DNA from: Homalodisca vitripennis
Lineage: Eukaryota; Arthropoda; Insecta; Hemiptera; Cicadellidae
Length of the DNA: 64,000 nt
Direction: 5' to 3'
NCBI RefSeq assembly: GCF_021130785.1
Contig: NC_060208.1
Coordinates: forward strand, 53,049,501-53,113,500
In this document: positions 1 through 13,475 of the stretch, piece by piece
Layout of the letters: the number at the start of each line of letters is the position of its first letter
How positions within the stretch are numbered: the first letter of the stretch is position 1
The notes under the pieces: model-generated
Database searches by the model: none
Seen by the model: the letters and a program-made list of their open reading frames with translations, nothing else
Told to the model about the DNA's origin: nothing
Program-made: the position numbers and the translations under genes

Positions 1-2236
1 CATTGCCCTTATACAGTGTGCCCCGAAACTCACCGACATTTATTTTTAAATTGGTTTTTGAACCCAAAAGATATACACTCAAATACACGATAATTTTAAG
101 TTAGCCTGAATTTATTTTAAAGGGGAAATTCCAGATTCCTAAACAAAATAGGAAAGAGCATTCATAATAACGGTAAAAATATAAAACATTTCAATAAAAA
201 TGTATTCACAAAGGATATTTGAATATTAGGACTTCAACTGGAGATCTTGCCGGGTGAGCAAAGATAATAACCAAATCGAAAGTAGTTGAATTTCAAAAAG
301 TAAAGGCTCTGTCGTTGTAATTGTTAACATGCTCTCTTTTGATCCTAAACTCAATACAGTACTTCCTCGAACCTATGTACAATGTTACAGGAAAATCAAA
401 ATCAACTGCGTGTGTAATAAGACTAAATGAATTTATTAATTACTAATTTCCTTAAAATATGGTTAAGGTTGTTTCTGTTTTATTTAAATAGAATTCAAAA
501 AGCTTTATTAATTCCTTCTAAGGCCTGTTTCAATAGTTAAAAACAGTGCAGGAAACTACACCTCCATGAAGTCATATCATAGGTATGAGTATAAATACTG
601 TTTGTCTATGACAAACAAGATCTTTGAAGAAAATATCAATATTATTAATTGTAATAATTTTAGATAAAGACTTTTGGAAAGAGCAGAACTTTTTGACAAA
701 CAATAACTTGTACTCCTTATCGTATTTTTTTGTTACTATTTTTAGGGGAAAGTGCGTTGTTAAGCAATGAAATTTATTAAAAGTAAATGTAAGTGATGAT
801 CTAAAAGGTAAACAGGAGAAATATTCATGTTTTCTCTAAAACCCTGTTGGTTGGTGTATTTGCACGGTTTTCGTAATCTTAAGGAAAATGTTATCGGATA
901 CCTAATTGTGTAGAATCCTTTGCAAAACAGTTTAGGTTATGTTTTTATTGCCTTTATGATAAATAGAATTTAATTGTTTTCAACTTAATAACTTAATATT
1001 TGCTAAAGATCCTGTGGTTTTCCCGTGTAGTTTTGCTAATATTCTAGCTAGTATATAAAATTGATGCTGAATTTCCGGGTTTTATGTCCGGGGAGACATA
1101 CATATATTATGTTTTGGTGCCCATAAAAAAAAATATTGTACTACGAAATGTATTTCCCGAAACCAATGCTATTGAAAAATTACAGCAAAATTAAATCGTT
1201 CATAATCCAGCAAAAGACATACTAGCTTCATAATAACCATAGACATCAGTTACCCTATATATGACATCAGATTCATATGCACTTTTTTGTCGTCCTAATA
1301 CTCAAAATCGGCTTTAACATTTTATAAAACTATATTATTCTTAAAGTTTATGTGATTATTTAAAGCCGGATTTAATTTTAAGAATGCACATTTAAAATTA
1401 GAAACCATATAAAGTATTTTTAATTACTCTGTATGGTAATGGGCTACTTTCCAATACATCTGAGATATGCGTAAGTCATAGTTTCCTTCGTATCTGTCAG
1501 ATGACTTTCCCTCTCCGAAACGTTATGTTCCCTGAATAAACAACCGTTATTTGTTTTGTCAGTATTATGTCGAAACATCTGATTTTAACACCAAAATGAA
1601 CTATAAAATAATATTGTTATATAATAATGAGCAGTTTTTTAAATAATAATAATAAATAATAATACTATTCTAACTAAATCAATAATTATTATTGTTATAC
1701 TCGTATAATAATTGTTAAATAATTATGTTATACGTTTCCTTATGGAAGAATAATTACCAGACTATAAAATGTCAGATAATCTTTTAAAATATTTCGTTTT
1801 TACATCGTGATGAAAAGTATCGTTTAATACTCGTCCCGAAAGTTCTTTTGCGGGGCTCGATAGCATTCACCATGTTCGGCCTCGCCCAGCAATGGATCAC
1901 ATTCGAGACTAGCAATATTATATTATTCAATTTAACGTTAAAAATTTGACTCATTAAAACTCTTATTACAAAACTGTGCACATCACTCGATTTAGAGAAA
2001 AAATTAAGCTTGAATAAGCCAACAATTAATTGTGATCTTTGAATTTTAAAATGACTGAAACCAGAGTTCGACACGAGATGTAATTGCGTGGAACGCCCGC
2101 ACGCACACTCACGGTCATCCGCATGCCACATTGACGTCTCAAAGTGGGCGGTTGGAATAATATACGACTTGCTAACTATAGTTGAGATATGTAGTCTGTT
2201 TTAAGAACATATGGTAAATATTTCATTCGTATAATT
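1..2236. other. Non-coding AT-rich DNA
   Basis: I see no gene here. Around 1630-1720 the sequence is a degenerate AAT/ATT-rich low-complexity stretch. A GC-richer patch at 1830-2150 carries a 115-codon minus-strand open frame that I do not recognise and do not support as a gene. Confidence 0.5.
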
Positions 2237-2247
2237 GAAATCTCTTT
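2237..2247. repeat. Left target-site duplication of LINE
   Basis: GAAATCTCTTT occurs here and again at 6808-6818, directly after the poly(A) tail. An 11-bp direct repeat in exactly these positions is the signature of target-primed reverse transcription and fixes both ends of the element between them. Confidence 0.85.
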
Positions 2248-2549
2248 AGTCTTCAGCTGACTGACAAAACAGTTTTACCTAGTGTTTTCTAGTCCGCTAT
2301 TTTCTTCGAATTGTTTGTTCAAAAGTTTTTATTTAAGTGTTTTTACAATTATTGTTTTTAACTTTTTACCGTGTTTAGATTGTATTTGTTTGATTAATTC
2401 ACAAGATTCGTTCACACAAGAAATTTGATGTTCAATTCAAATATTGTAAACAAAGGCTTAACCTAAAATGTTTTAAACCTACTCCTACCGCTATGACAGC
2501 CAGCCAGCTAATGAATTGTTCCCGCTCGGACAAAGTTCGACGTTAGACA

Positions 2550-3835
2550 TGAATGAAATGCTAACTGTTCCTCTTCCGATAACAACAAACGACTTCGTGA
2601 ATCCAAAAAAGCGACATATTACTAAAACTGCAAATGCTTCTCCACCTCCTAAGAAGTACTACCTCGATGTGAGTGAGATTCATTCAAAAAAACCGATTCA
2701 AGATACTTGAACCAACCCATACCAATGTTGCAGATCATAGCTACTGTCTTCCCTTCCCCCCCTCACAACAAGGACATGAAATGGAACAAGGATCTCCTGA
2801 TGATATAAAGAAAAATAAATCACGATCTAAGATCCCACCAATATTTTTGCGTGACGTAAATAACCACCAAGAAATAATAAAAGATATTAAGTGTAATGTA
2901 ATATCAAGTTTCACAACTGAAAATCAAAGCTAAATCGATCAAGATAAACCTAACAGAAATAAATGACTACAGGAAAACTAACTAACTTTTATGAAACAAA
3001 TCAAGTAAAGTTTTTCACGTTTAAACCTTCCCCAGGACAAAAACCTTGAGAGTGATCATTCGTAATGTTCCCTACTCTCTAACTGACGAAGAAATCAATC
3101 AAGAGTTATGTGACATGGGTTACCCGACCATTAAAGTATCAAGATTGTTCAACAAAAACAAAAGTCCAATGCCACTTCTGTTTTGTAGAGCTGGAGAATT
3201 CGGAAAGTGGTCGTGATATTATGAACCTTGAACAATTGTTTCACGGCCCATAGTTAAAGTGGAAATTAAAAGGAAGTCAAAAAACATCCCACAGTGTCTG
3301 AGATGCCAAGACTTTGGTCACACAAAAAAACTTCTGCAAACTGGACCCTCGCTGTGTGCGGGTGCTCGGGATCCCATCTCTATTCAGACTGCCCGTTCAG
3401 TAAAGAAACCAAACCAGTGTGTGTTAACTGCGGCGAGGAACATACTTTCAAATTACAGGAGGTGTAAATACTACCAGGGCATCAAGCAGAAATTGACCGG
3501 TCGCAAGAAATCCTCCATAGGGAACGACCAAGAATCTCGTCCACAAGTTACAACGACACGACCCGAAAACTCAACGAACCTAGGGAAAACTCAACCAAAA
3601 ATCATCTCCACCTCGATCTCCGTTGAATATGAACTCCCCCAGCTATGCTGAGGTGGCTCATCCGTCGTACATTCCTTCAACTGCAAACTCCGTAGAGGAT
3701 CCACAATCTCTGGAAGCAGGTAACATCTCAGGTCTTGACGAAATAATAAGCAATGTAGTAAAAATACTCATACCCCAGTTGAAAAAGGTTATTCAGCAGG
3801 TTATTGCTTCTTTCTTTAAAAATGCCCGTGACTAA
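2550..3835 (+). pseudogene. LINE ORF1, gag-like RNA-binding protein, frameshifted
   Basis: ORF1 of the Jockey-like element would coat the RNA intermediate. The first plausible ATG in the leading frame is at 2550; the N-terminal part is low-complexity and rich in K, P and S. At 3045-3180 one frame reads RVIIRNVPYSLTDEEINQEL and continues into a domain resembling the pre-zinc-knuckle (PRE_C2HC) region of Jockey gags. Zinc-knuckle cysteines follow: CLRCQDFGHT near 3295 and CVNCGEEHT near 3417-3450, interrupted by a frameshift near 3325-3340. The C-terminal tail, in another frame, ends at 3835 with an amphipathic segment. At least three frame changes are needed to read through. Confidence 0.8.
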
Positions 3836-3867
3836 CAATCAGGCCCCAACTCTCTTTAAAAAACTTA

Positions 3868-6594
3868 AATTGTTCTCAATTGGAATGCCAATGGCTTGAA
3901 AGACAAAAAAAACATCTCTTTACAGATTTCCTAGTAAGACATAATATAGATGTTGCATGTGTGACATCACTGATAACTCACTTCCTGCCCAATGATAAAT
4001 TTAAAATAAGTTGGACTATTCTATTTTACAGACAGGACCGAGTGGCTCCTCATGCCTCTGGGGGTGTCGCAATTTTGATCAAAAGAAACATATAAAACAC
4101 CACGAATTTCTTGCTCCCCAGTTACAAAGTTTAGAAGCTGTTTCCATAAAAATATTTTTACAAAATGGACTCAACTTTTCATTAGTATCAGCATACTTAC
4201 CTCCTAACAAACGTTTTGTTGATGAAGATTTTAATAGGATTCTCTATAATAATAGTCCTACTATTTTAATGGGAGATCTAAACAGTAAAAACACTTTATG
4301 GGGATGTCGCACTAATAACCCAAAGGGTAATAAATTGAATGACTACTTGATGCGTACAACTATTAATATATCTGCTCCTGTAGAACCAACATTTTATCCG
4401 TGGCAGAGAAACCAGCAACCTGACATATTAGATAATTGTTTGTTTAATAATTTCAATGAACCGATAGTACAGCAAACCTTATGCGAGTTAACGTCTGACC
4501 ACTTACCAGTAATTGTAACTTTTTCAATTAAAACCCGATTTTTACCAATCCTCCATTGAAACTAATAAATGGTAAAGTTGACTGGGCTGTATTTCATAAC
4601 GAATTAGAAACTAATATTATCTTGCCGAATTGTTTACAGTCTTTCGAAGATATTGACAACTGTGTACTACAATTCACTGAGCTGATTAAAAAAATTCGGT
4701 TAAAAAAGCAGTCGCAAAACAATCACAAAACCATGTTTTGTCCTAATCGCCCTCCGCAAAGAATTCTTAATTTAATTAAAGAAAAACATGTTTTTAGTAG
4801 ACGGTGGCAGAGACACAGGCATCCAGAAGATCGCATGCAGCTTAACAGGCTCATCAGGAAAATAAAATCAGAATTTAGATATTTTCAAAATTAATGACTA
4901 TCAGAAATATTTGAGTGAAATAAACCCAGGCGATAGTTCAATGTGGCTGGCAACCAAAAGAATTCTCAGAACGCCTTCTACGATCCCCTCCCCTTCAACA
5001 AGGCCAGGAGACGTACCAGAGTGACTCTGAAAAATGTGAGGTTTTTGCGAATTATTTTGAAAAATGCTTTTTCCCCTAACCCTACCTGTTAATTTGCAAA
5101 CTGAAGATGAAGTCAACAGGTTTTTAAATAGCACAATCTTATCTGCTGAGACTTCCACTCAGTATATCTCAACATCTGAAATTAGAAATGTTATCCAATA
5201 CCTACCGTTGAGGAAAGCTCCTGGGTATGACTTGATAACAAACTTAATATTAAAGGAACTCCCGCCAACAGCCCATCAGCTATTAAAAACTTTATTTAAT
5301 GCATGCCTACACGTTGGTTACTTTCCTAAATTCCTGGAAACATGCTGAAGTTATTGTTATCCACAAGCCCGGTAAGCCTGTTAGAAATCCCTCTAGTTAC
5401 AGACCCATCAGCCTACTACCCACTCTGGCAAAAGTATTTGAAAAGCTAATACAGAAGAGACTATGCAGATTCATTGAAGATGCTCAATGTATTCCTCCCC
5501 CACCAATCGGTTTTAGGGCAAAACATTCTACTACGCAGCAACTTGCGAGGTTAACACAAACAATAGTGCAAGGGTTTGAAAATAAAAGACACTCTGCTGC
5601 TTTGTTTCTGGATGTTGCTCAGGCCTTTGACAAAGTAATGGCACAAAGGCCTTCTGTATAAGCTATTTCAAACTGGACTTCCAAATTACTTGCAAAACAT
5701 CATCGAATCATTTTTAGAAAACCGGACTTTTTTCAGTAAAAATAAATTCTACTCATTCCACTGTTCGACAGATCCGTGCTGGTGTGCCACAAGGCTCAAT
5801 TTTAGGAAACTCCCCCCCCCCCCCCCCTATCCTGTTTAATAAGTTCAGGCATGACCTACACCATTCCAGCTCATTCTACGCTTGCTCTTTTCGCTGATGA
5901 CACTGCCTTGATTTCCCAACATCAAGGACATTGACACAGCAGTTGACATGCTTCAGACTGATACAGACCTACTGTTGGATTGGTTCGTTAATTGGAAAAT
6001 CGCACTTAACCCTCTAAAATGTGAAAGCGAAAATATTTCGCTAAGAAAATTCAATCCCTTAAGGAATATAGAAATTCCAAGATAAACATCATAACCATGG
6101 AAATGAAAATGACAGAACTGTTAAATATTTGGGTGTCTTATTAGACTCTAAACTTACTTATAAACAGCACATAAATTCAAAATTAAATCAAGCAAACACA
6201 AGATTGGCACAAATGTACCCAAATTATCAATAGAAGATCATCTCTTAAACTTAAAATGCGCTCTTTTAATCTACCAAGGAATATTCAGACCCCTCTTAAC
6301 TTATGCTTGTCCAGTTTGGGGTCCTTGCCTCCATAAATCAAAAAATGAACAAACTTCAAGTATTCCAAAACAAGTTTTTTGAGAATAGCAACAAATTCTC
6401 CATGGTTTGTTAGAAACCGGACAGATTCATAATGAATTAGAAATTCCGACCATCTGGGACTACATCCGAAAACTAAGTGCTACATTTCTAGAAAACTCTG
6501 GACCAATCAAACAGGTGCTGTCCATTTTAACATTGGCCAAAGAACTGTCAACAGAAGACTGAAAGCACGTCTTGTTCAAGACATTTTATTATAA
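3868..6594 (+). pseudogene. LINE ORF2, endonuclease-reverse transcriptase, frameshifted
   Basis: ORF2 would nick target DNA and copy the element RNA. The AP-endonuclease part starts with VLNWNANGL near 3870 and continues with SAYLPP (about 4189), GDLNSKN (about 4270), a WGC, EPTFYPW (about 4384) and SDHLPV (about 4493), all hallmarks of Jockey/CR1 endonucleases. The RT part shows LRKAPGYD (about 5210), SSYRPISLLP (about 5392), FLDVAQAFDKV (about 5606), GVPQGSILGN (about 5780) and the catalytic FADD at 5890-5901. A C-terminal section with WGPCLHKS-like residues is visible near 6315. Frameshifts or stops occur near 3895, 4080, 4890, 5340, 5650, 5820 and beyond. Some could be sequencing errors at homopolymers, for example the C run at 5811-5827. 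Confidence 0.85.
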
Positions 6595-6775
6595 TTTGAA
6601 ACTTACATTGTTTGTCAAGTAACTAATTTTATTGTTTATTTTCTGTTAACTGTATTATGTTTATAGGGTGTCTCCATTGGAGCAAACCCACTAATGTTAA
6701 TTATTTCTATGTTCTTCTGTTCTCTATGATTCAAACTTCTGTGTATAATTATTTACTTGTAGTAATTGAACCAGA

Positions 6776-6807
6776 AATAAAGCTTTTGAAAAAAAAAAAA
6801 AAAAAAA
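6776..6807 (+). other. LINE polyadenylation signal and poly(A) tail
   Basis: AATAAA at 6776-6781 is followed within 8 bases by an A run of about 19 (6789-6807). This is the retrotransposed mRNA 3' end. Confidence 0.9.
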
Positions 6808-6818
6808 GAAATCTCTTT
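6808..6818. repeat. Right target-site duplication of LINE
   Basis: GAAATCTCTTT is an exact copy of 2237-2247 and lies immediately after the poly(A) tail. Confidence 0.85.
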
Positions 6819-9800
6819 GAAGTGCTCAAAGACTAAAGAACTTAATCCACTTCTGGAACCAATACTACTATATTTAGAGAGTAAATTTCGAACATCAGGA
6901 GCAGAAATAAAAAGATTCAAAACACATAAAGAACTTATGTAGCGATCAGACAAGTTCAATCTTAAGCCTGCAGCTATATAATTATTTTTTTATTGAAACG
7001 CCTACACACCGATACAAAGCCTAATTACAGGATATGGTCGCTAAAACGTGATCACGATTCTAGTCAGCACCGCGGATTCAGTTACGCCAAGGTTAGAGTA
7101 TGTTCTCGTATGTCAAGGTTAACTTGTGTCTGTGATCTTAGTTCTTTACCTGCAAAATGTACATTCCTCGGCCTATCTATATAAAGCGATATAACTCACG
7201 TTACAAATCTCACGTTATATAATCAGGTACAACCGATATCGATGATAACGATATGAACGGATCCTTGCACACGTGTCTAATCCTTTCAAACTACAAGGTG
7301 TAACAAAGGGCACGGGCCGCTTGAAAATGTTTCTCACTCTTTAACACGTAAACTTGAAACTACAGTGAAGAATAAAGTACAACATAAAACGCTACTATTT
7401 ATATCAATGGTGGCTTTCTATCTCATTAAAGCCACTACAAATTGCATATTTTTTGTACTCAATAATTTAAAAAGTATTTACTGTAAAATACCAACAATTT
7501 TGTGAGGGTTTACTGACTTTTATGTCCCTTATCATTATTTTCATCTCCACGAGACCTTTCAGTATAAGGTATAAATAGTTTTCAACTTTGCCTTTACGAA
7601 CTTTCAATGTTTTCTACAGTTTCTTCATAGGACGTCCCATTGAAGTGGAGAAGTCTCTAATAGTACAAAAGGTATTATTATTTCTTTATGTCTACTCATA
7701 ACAAGCTGTTTCGTGAGTATATAATTACACCTTATATAATGCATAACGTGCTGCAGTAAAGGTTCTATGGAACTGTAGCAGTAACAGTACGTGATTATAT
7801 AAAGGTTATTATTTCCTCTATAGTTAACAACTTCACCTGTCTTGCTTCCTCTATGGCGTTTACTATACTGCGTGTGGTTATCTGGTTTTTTACCGCGCAT
7901 TCTTCTTAATCAGGACATCTTGGAAATGCGATAGTACATAATCCAATTACAGTAGTTATCGCGTGAAGATGTCAACACACGCACACGTCCTTCTTCTATC
8001 TTAGCGGATCTTCGCCCAGGTGCTAACTCTGCGATGTTTTTAATTATCATAGGAAGCTTTACAAGACGGATATGCGAAATATTTATTGTCCAGTGACTTA
8101 TAAGTATAAGACGTTGTCATATATATTTACATGGACAATGTCATAAATAATTAATATGAACCAATTAAATCAACACTAAGGGTAACAAATAGGCTTACAT
8201 CACATTTCTCTCCAGACAAAAAAAGATAGTTAAATTACGCTTAACATTGAAAGCATGACTATTGCTTACACTATTCCATCGTAAGAAAGATTTTATCAAT
8301 ACTTTGGTGTGTTAATTGTTACCCGATATCGTAAAAGAATACAACAGATATTATGAAACAGGAAATATAATTTCAAGAGGTTCATATGCAAGGGACAACA
8401 ATTGGCAATATAGGCGTTGTATGTGTTATGTGTTTGTGATAACATACAGATTCGCGCAAGTCTATAGTTGCAAGATCAAAAATCACCCTCAAGGCTTCTT
8501 TTTGAGTACGAGTGCCATACTCACCAGGGCCTCCAACTTGATCCTTAAATATCATTCAATGAAGTTTAAATATCCCTTTAACTTTTAAAGCATATGGAGT
8601 AGCTATGTTCATTATACACCTCAGATAATGAAGTGTTAGATATCTACGTTGAAATGTTTATTTTCCCTTTCTGATACTGATCATTCAATTTTTTAAATTA
8701 AAAGAACTTGATCTTGTTCTTTTTGAGGCCCTAGACATATATTTTCATTTTATAAGAAACGACTTTCTACAACACTAATTATCTTACCGCCTTACGTGGC
8801 CGGTGTTGTAGGCTATCTAACACCAAGGTCCTCGCGGTCACATCGCGTCGAACATTGTTTACACAATTAACTTTCTTGAAATATTTCGGCCTCGCTGTAG
8901 AAAGCCTTCAGTCAACAGTTATATAACTGTTATTAAGTTAAACAAAGGTTAAGTTTCGGTTTAACGTCTCACCTGAATTTGATGACATTTAAAACAAATT
9001 TACTTTCTAAATAAGCAATATAAGACTAAGAATATAAAACGGAAAAGAGAAAATTAAATATGAAATATCAGCGCAACTACGAGATATAAATATAACAGTG
9101 TGAAATATTTTGGGGCGAAATGAGAGAGTTGGATCTTTGGTTGTATTAGTTACACAACTACTATAATCAAAGGTTGGAGTGACCACAAGGATACAAGCCA
9201 CCATGTCCATCTTCCAGATGTCCACTTAGAAAAATAAAGAAGTTTCCGACAGCAACACCCTAAGAATTTATTCAGGGACCCAAAACCCCTAAGCCTTAAA
9301 GATAGCTTTGATGTGGAAAATCCAGTCTAAGCTTCAGTTAGCTGTAAGATGTTCGTAAAATATTGCTATTCACGTTGCTATTTATTCCTTTTTGGATACA
9401 TAAACAAGAAATTAGAAATTGTAATTTCACTGTGGGACAAGTTTTAAATACATTTATTTAATCGCTAAAATACTAACAGTTTTATCGTGCTTACATAATC
9501 TGGCATCATTGTATACATAATAGTACATGATATAAGTGGTTATAAATAATATTACAGCTAAGTTTATGAATGTACTGCGATATACTTTTCTACACGAACT
9601 AAACATATGAAACGTACTCGTAACGGCTTACAACATTTTTAGTGGATTCTCATTTTGTATTGTAAATTATAAATTGAGCTAAAGGAAAAAATATCGATGC
9701 TTTTACGATCAACGCAATTTACAATAATAATTATACACCTATACTAAAGCGTGGAAAATAAAGTTCTTTTTAATCCGTTAGGCTCTAATTGATTGTGTAC

Positions 9801-12043
9801 TTATCTCCATTACACTGTCATAAAATCACAGTAAATTTATTACAAAAATACTAAAACAAATTAAATTCCTATAAATTAAATAATTAAAAAATACTGTTAT
9901 CCCAATGTACAGAGGCTCCATGGTGCGTGAAACAGGCATTGCCGTGTAACACCCACATACACCAATGCTTATTTCCACGTTCACCATAGTTTTAGGTTTA
10001 ATATGGCATTAAAAGTCATTCAATTTGTTTGGTAAATCTTGTGAGTGGCAAATGCATATCTATGGGGGATTTATACTCGATTTCCAACACATTTTTCTTG
10101 CTGTGCTGTTATTCGTACAATTGCGTAGACTACAAAAGCCTCGTGCAGAATGTGAGAACTACGCCTGTAATGAGAATTTAATTACTACTGTAATCATTAA
10201 TATCACAAATACCTGTTTTCCTCATAGCTGTGGAATAGAATGTAAAATATGGAACCCATTACCGTCACATTCTTGTACATTGTATATTGGAATATAATAG
10301 CTAATCATTATGGATTTATGTAATAATGCATATTTATCAATCGAAACATAGGTTTTTGCGACAATATTTTAATCAATATTTTAAAATACATGTGAACTAA
10401 ATCCCATGACTGAAGCGTCTATAAAAATTCATCAAAACGTAGATTTGTCCACATATAAATTGTATTCTTTTTTATGTAAAAGTTCAAATTTAGCATTCCG
10501 TCTTATGGAGCTATCGTGATGACAAACGTGTTGTACGTTAGAGAAGTGTAAAGTTTCCAAATTAGTGTAACATTTAAATTTGATTCTCTTTAATGGAAAG
10601 TTAAAATTTTGCATTTCATATTATGCTATCGCGATGACAATTATGTTTTGAACAAAGCAGTTATTAAAATGTCAGTATTAGATGAATAAATTTGAAAAAT
10701 GATCGGGCAAAATGTCTAACAAGATTAAACAAGTGGACAAGACGCCATCTGTACGCGCTATCATTATTGGATAGTTGGAGTGTTATGTATCCATACTTTT
10801 CTGTATATTTCATTATTTCCTCGTTTGTTTCCATTTGAGTTACGGGCAACGACAACCATTTGAAAATGAATGTTTGAGAGCAGTTGCTAGGCTAATGGTA
10901 CGCCTAGTTAAAACACGCCGGCTGGTCTGACTGCCGGCGTTGGACTTCCCCAATCTGCGTGGTTCCTAACCTAACCTAATTCCAAACGGGAACGGACACT
11001 ACGCACCGGCGCGCGCAGATTTCAACGCCAGATAACCTGAGCCAGATTGTCGAGTCTGCGCACCAGAACAACATACTATAAATTTTCTTGTGTTTCTACT
11101 ATTTGTTCTATTTGTGTGGCTCTTGACCGGTTTCATTATGGATACACACTGTTCTAACGAAAACACTTTTTTAATCCTACAAGATTTGTTGTTACGTAAA
11201 AATTCGTATTCTAAATGATCTTGCATCCGATTCTAACAAACCGGGATCCATAATTCTCATTTGTTGCTTTTGGGGAATTGTTTTACTCTTGTGATTTGAA
11301 AAATATTAATAACAAGGTACTTTTTATGTTCACGTTGAGATAGTAAACTTTATTTTTAGGAAAATCTTTTTAACTAGAACTTGTTTGTTTGTTTAGGCAT
11401 TTAGGATTACTTTCCTAATTTTCGACACTCAGTTCAGGGAAAGGTTCTGTATTAGTACGATGACTATTAAAGAATGACGCCATGAGTCAAACTGATATGT
11501 CTGATCTCTGACAACCAGATCGTGGCAACTTTCCCAACGGTTGTCTGCGTCGATTATCTGGATATGACCGCTTACCTGATTACTGCTCTTACTCCAAAAC
11601 GAGCGGCCGATTGGAATGGAATTGGACTGGAAGTGTATTATTGATAAATACATGTGTGTATTTTCAACTTGAGGAGATGGTGAATGTTAGCAGGTTTAAG
11701 CATGAATACGCATGTTCCTTATTCAAATTCTCATAGTGGTATGTGATTATTACGTGGGCAGAAAATGAGATCACATCTTCTGGAATAATGAGACAAATCA
11801 CAGAGCATGGATATCTGAGGAATCGTCTTCACAAACAGGATTGTAAGTTTTCTCAAGAAAACCGAATTAGTTGTTTTAAAATCTTTTGTAATGCGGTTGA
11901 AAACTTTAAAATGAGAGTTAGAGTTTGATTTTATTTCATACTACCGCGGTTTGCAATAAGTCCCTGAGAGTTATGTGCGTGGCAAAAGGCTGCCACTTCA
12001 AAAAAGGAGAAAGAAGGTCCTCTGCTGGAGGATATCGAGATTA
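6819..12043. other. Non-coding DNA
   Basis: I find no supported gene. Open frames are at most about 90 codons and lack family features. The stretch has scattered short GC-richer patches (about 7060-7340, 8800-8900, 10900-11060), the last with a small perfect hairpin. Confidence 0.5.
10916..10939. repeat. Short GC hairpin
   Basis: CGCCGGC at 10916-10922 and GCCGGCG at 10933-10939 form a perfect 7-bp stem with a 10-nt loop, inside one of the few GC-rich patches of the left half. Function unknown. Confidence 0.6.
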
Positions 12044-12340
12044 CTGGCACAATGCTACGATTATACAGTAATATAGAACTATAACGGGTAATTTCTTGCA
12101 AAACTCATGCGACGTGTATTTCTACATCCGATAAGGGTGTTTGACTGGCACAATGCTACGATTATAATATAGTACGAGAACGGATAATTTCTTGCAAAAC
12201 TCATGCGACTTGTATTTCTACATCCGATAAGGGTGTTTAACTGGCACAATGCTACGATTATACGGTAATATAGTACGAGAACGGATAATTTCTTGCAAAA
12301 CTCATGCGACGTATATTTCTACATCCGATAAGGGTGTTTG
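12044..12340. repeat. Tandem repeat, 3 copies of ~97 bp
   Basis: Three head-to-tail copies start at 12044, 12144 and 12240, each beginning ACTGGCACAATGCTACGATT and ending ATCCGATAAGGGTGTTT. Copies differ by small indels in an ATAG-rich internal part, giving unit lengths of 100, 96 and about 101 bp. Confidence 0.9.
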
Positions 12341-13380
12341 ATGATATCCATTTTAAAAGACATGATATCCGTAGTTCCTGAGCTACAGGAAGAACGATTC
12401 GAAGATTTACGCTTTCTCGTGGCTACCACTGATAGCTATCATTATTTCTTCATCCACATAAGGGTGGTGATCATTATAACATCCATTGTCCTGTTGACGT
12501 ACAAAAGGTATGAGCCATCTTCCAATGAATTGAGAACGATACGTTAAAAAACAACTGTCTATTCTTCATGCATTTTGCATGGGACCGTCTTGGACATAGA
12601 TTATCAATGTATCTTGATATAATTTAATGCTTCATTTTAAAAAGTACTTAGCAAAATTAAAGTGTAGGCCATTATCGTAATCACAGTGTTTTATTTCTAC
12701 CCACACCTTCCACTACAAACTAATAAAAGCATATCTGACCTTATCCTCATTGAGAAAACGTTCATCGAGAAAGAAACCAACTTTATTTCTAATCAAGCTA
12801 ATAATACAGTTCATATATATCCAAAAACCTCCATTTTCAAGTAAGAATTATACAAATAGTGTTTTCATTCTTACCGTAACATAATGCATGGCACATTACA
12901 TAAACTAAAGCATTTCTAAAGTACAATGTATAATGACCAAATTTATGAAGATCCCTGTTATGTGAATATTTGAGTCCCATTAACGGTTCAGAGTATTGAG
13001 ATTTAATTTTTATTGTGCCAGCCTGCCTGGAACTGCACCATAATATAACTCATTCTTGTACATGTACAAATGAAGTTTCATATAAAATGTAAAGCCTACA
13101 GATGAAATATAGCTAGTGGATAACTAAACTGCATATGTTACTATGTCAAAATTTGCATACAGTTCAAATCCTTAACTGTATATGGCAAGAGATAAGAGCT
13201 GTGACCATGGGATTATCCTAGTGACACTGATTCAATGAGTTTTATTCATTGAATTGTTGCTAGCTAAATTTAAATTCTGTAAGTTCCCTGATACGGTTAT
13301 TAATAGCCTTACTTCTTATTTAAAAGGACGGTAACAGACGACTAAAATAATAGAAATCTACCTAGTTTAATGTGCCTTCT
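12341..13380. other. Non-coding DNA
   Basis: I see nothing coding or clearly repetitive between the 97-bp array and the reverse transcriptase scrap. Confidence 0.45.
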
Positions 13381-13475
13381 AAAGCCACTGATGGTGTCTC
13401 CCAAGGTTCGTGCCTGGATCCAAGTATATTCACCTTATACACTGCTGACCTTGTCAGTGTTCACTGTGCTCGTAT
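13381..13475 (+). pseudogene. Reverse transcriptase fragment of a LINE
   Basis: One frame reads ATDGVSQGSCLDPSIFTLYT then ADL, matching the GVPQGSVLSPLLFNLYTxDL block (RT motif B) of Jockey/CR1-type LINEs. A YADD-like segment should follow but is not intact. This is a short 5'- and 3'-truncated relic with no other part of the element visible nearby. Confidence 0.65.

Larger units (their letters stand above)
2248..6807 (+). mobile_element. Full-length Jockey-like non-LTR retrotransposon, decayed
   Basis: This is a 4.56-kb LINE bounded by an 11-bp target duplication and ending in AATAAA (6776-6781) plus a run of A (6789-6807). It begins AGTCTTCAGCTGACTGAC, followed by a 5' leader of about 0.3 kb. 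Two ORFs follow in the usual order: a gag-like ORF1 with zinc knuckles, then endonuclease plus reverse transcriptase. Both are broken by several small indels, including one next to a run of 17 C at about 5811-5827, so this copy cannot encode intact proteins as written. Jockey-clade assignment rests on the domain order, the zinc knuckles of ORF1 and the AP-type endonuclease motifs. The presence of both ends argues for a relatively young insertion despite the frameshifts. Confidence 0.9.

Noticed and set aside
1784..2131. 115-codon minus-strand open frame
   Set aside because: No recognisable domain, no start context or splice structure, and low-complexity composition in the first half.
10965..10979. 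CCTAACCTAACCTAA, like three units of the insect telomere repeat
   Set aside because: Only 15 bp; too short to claim an interstitial telomere tract.
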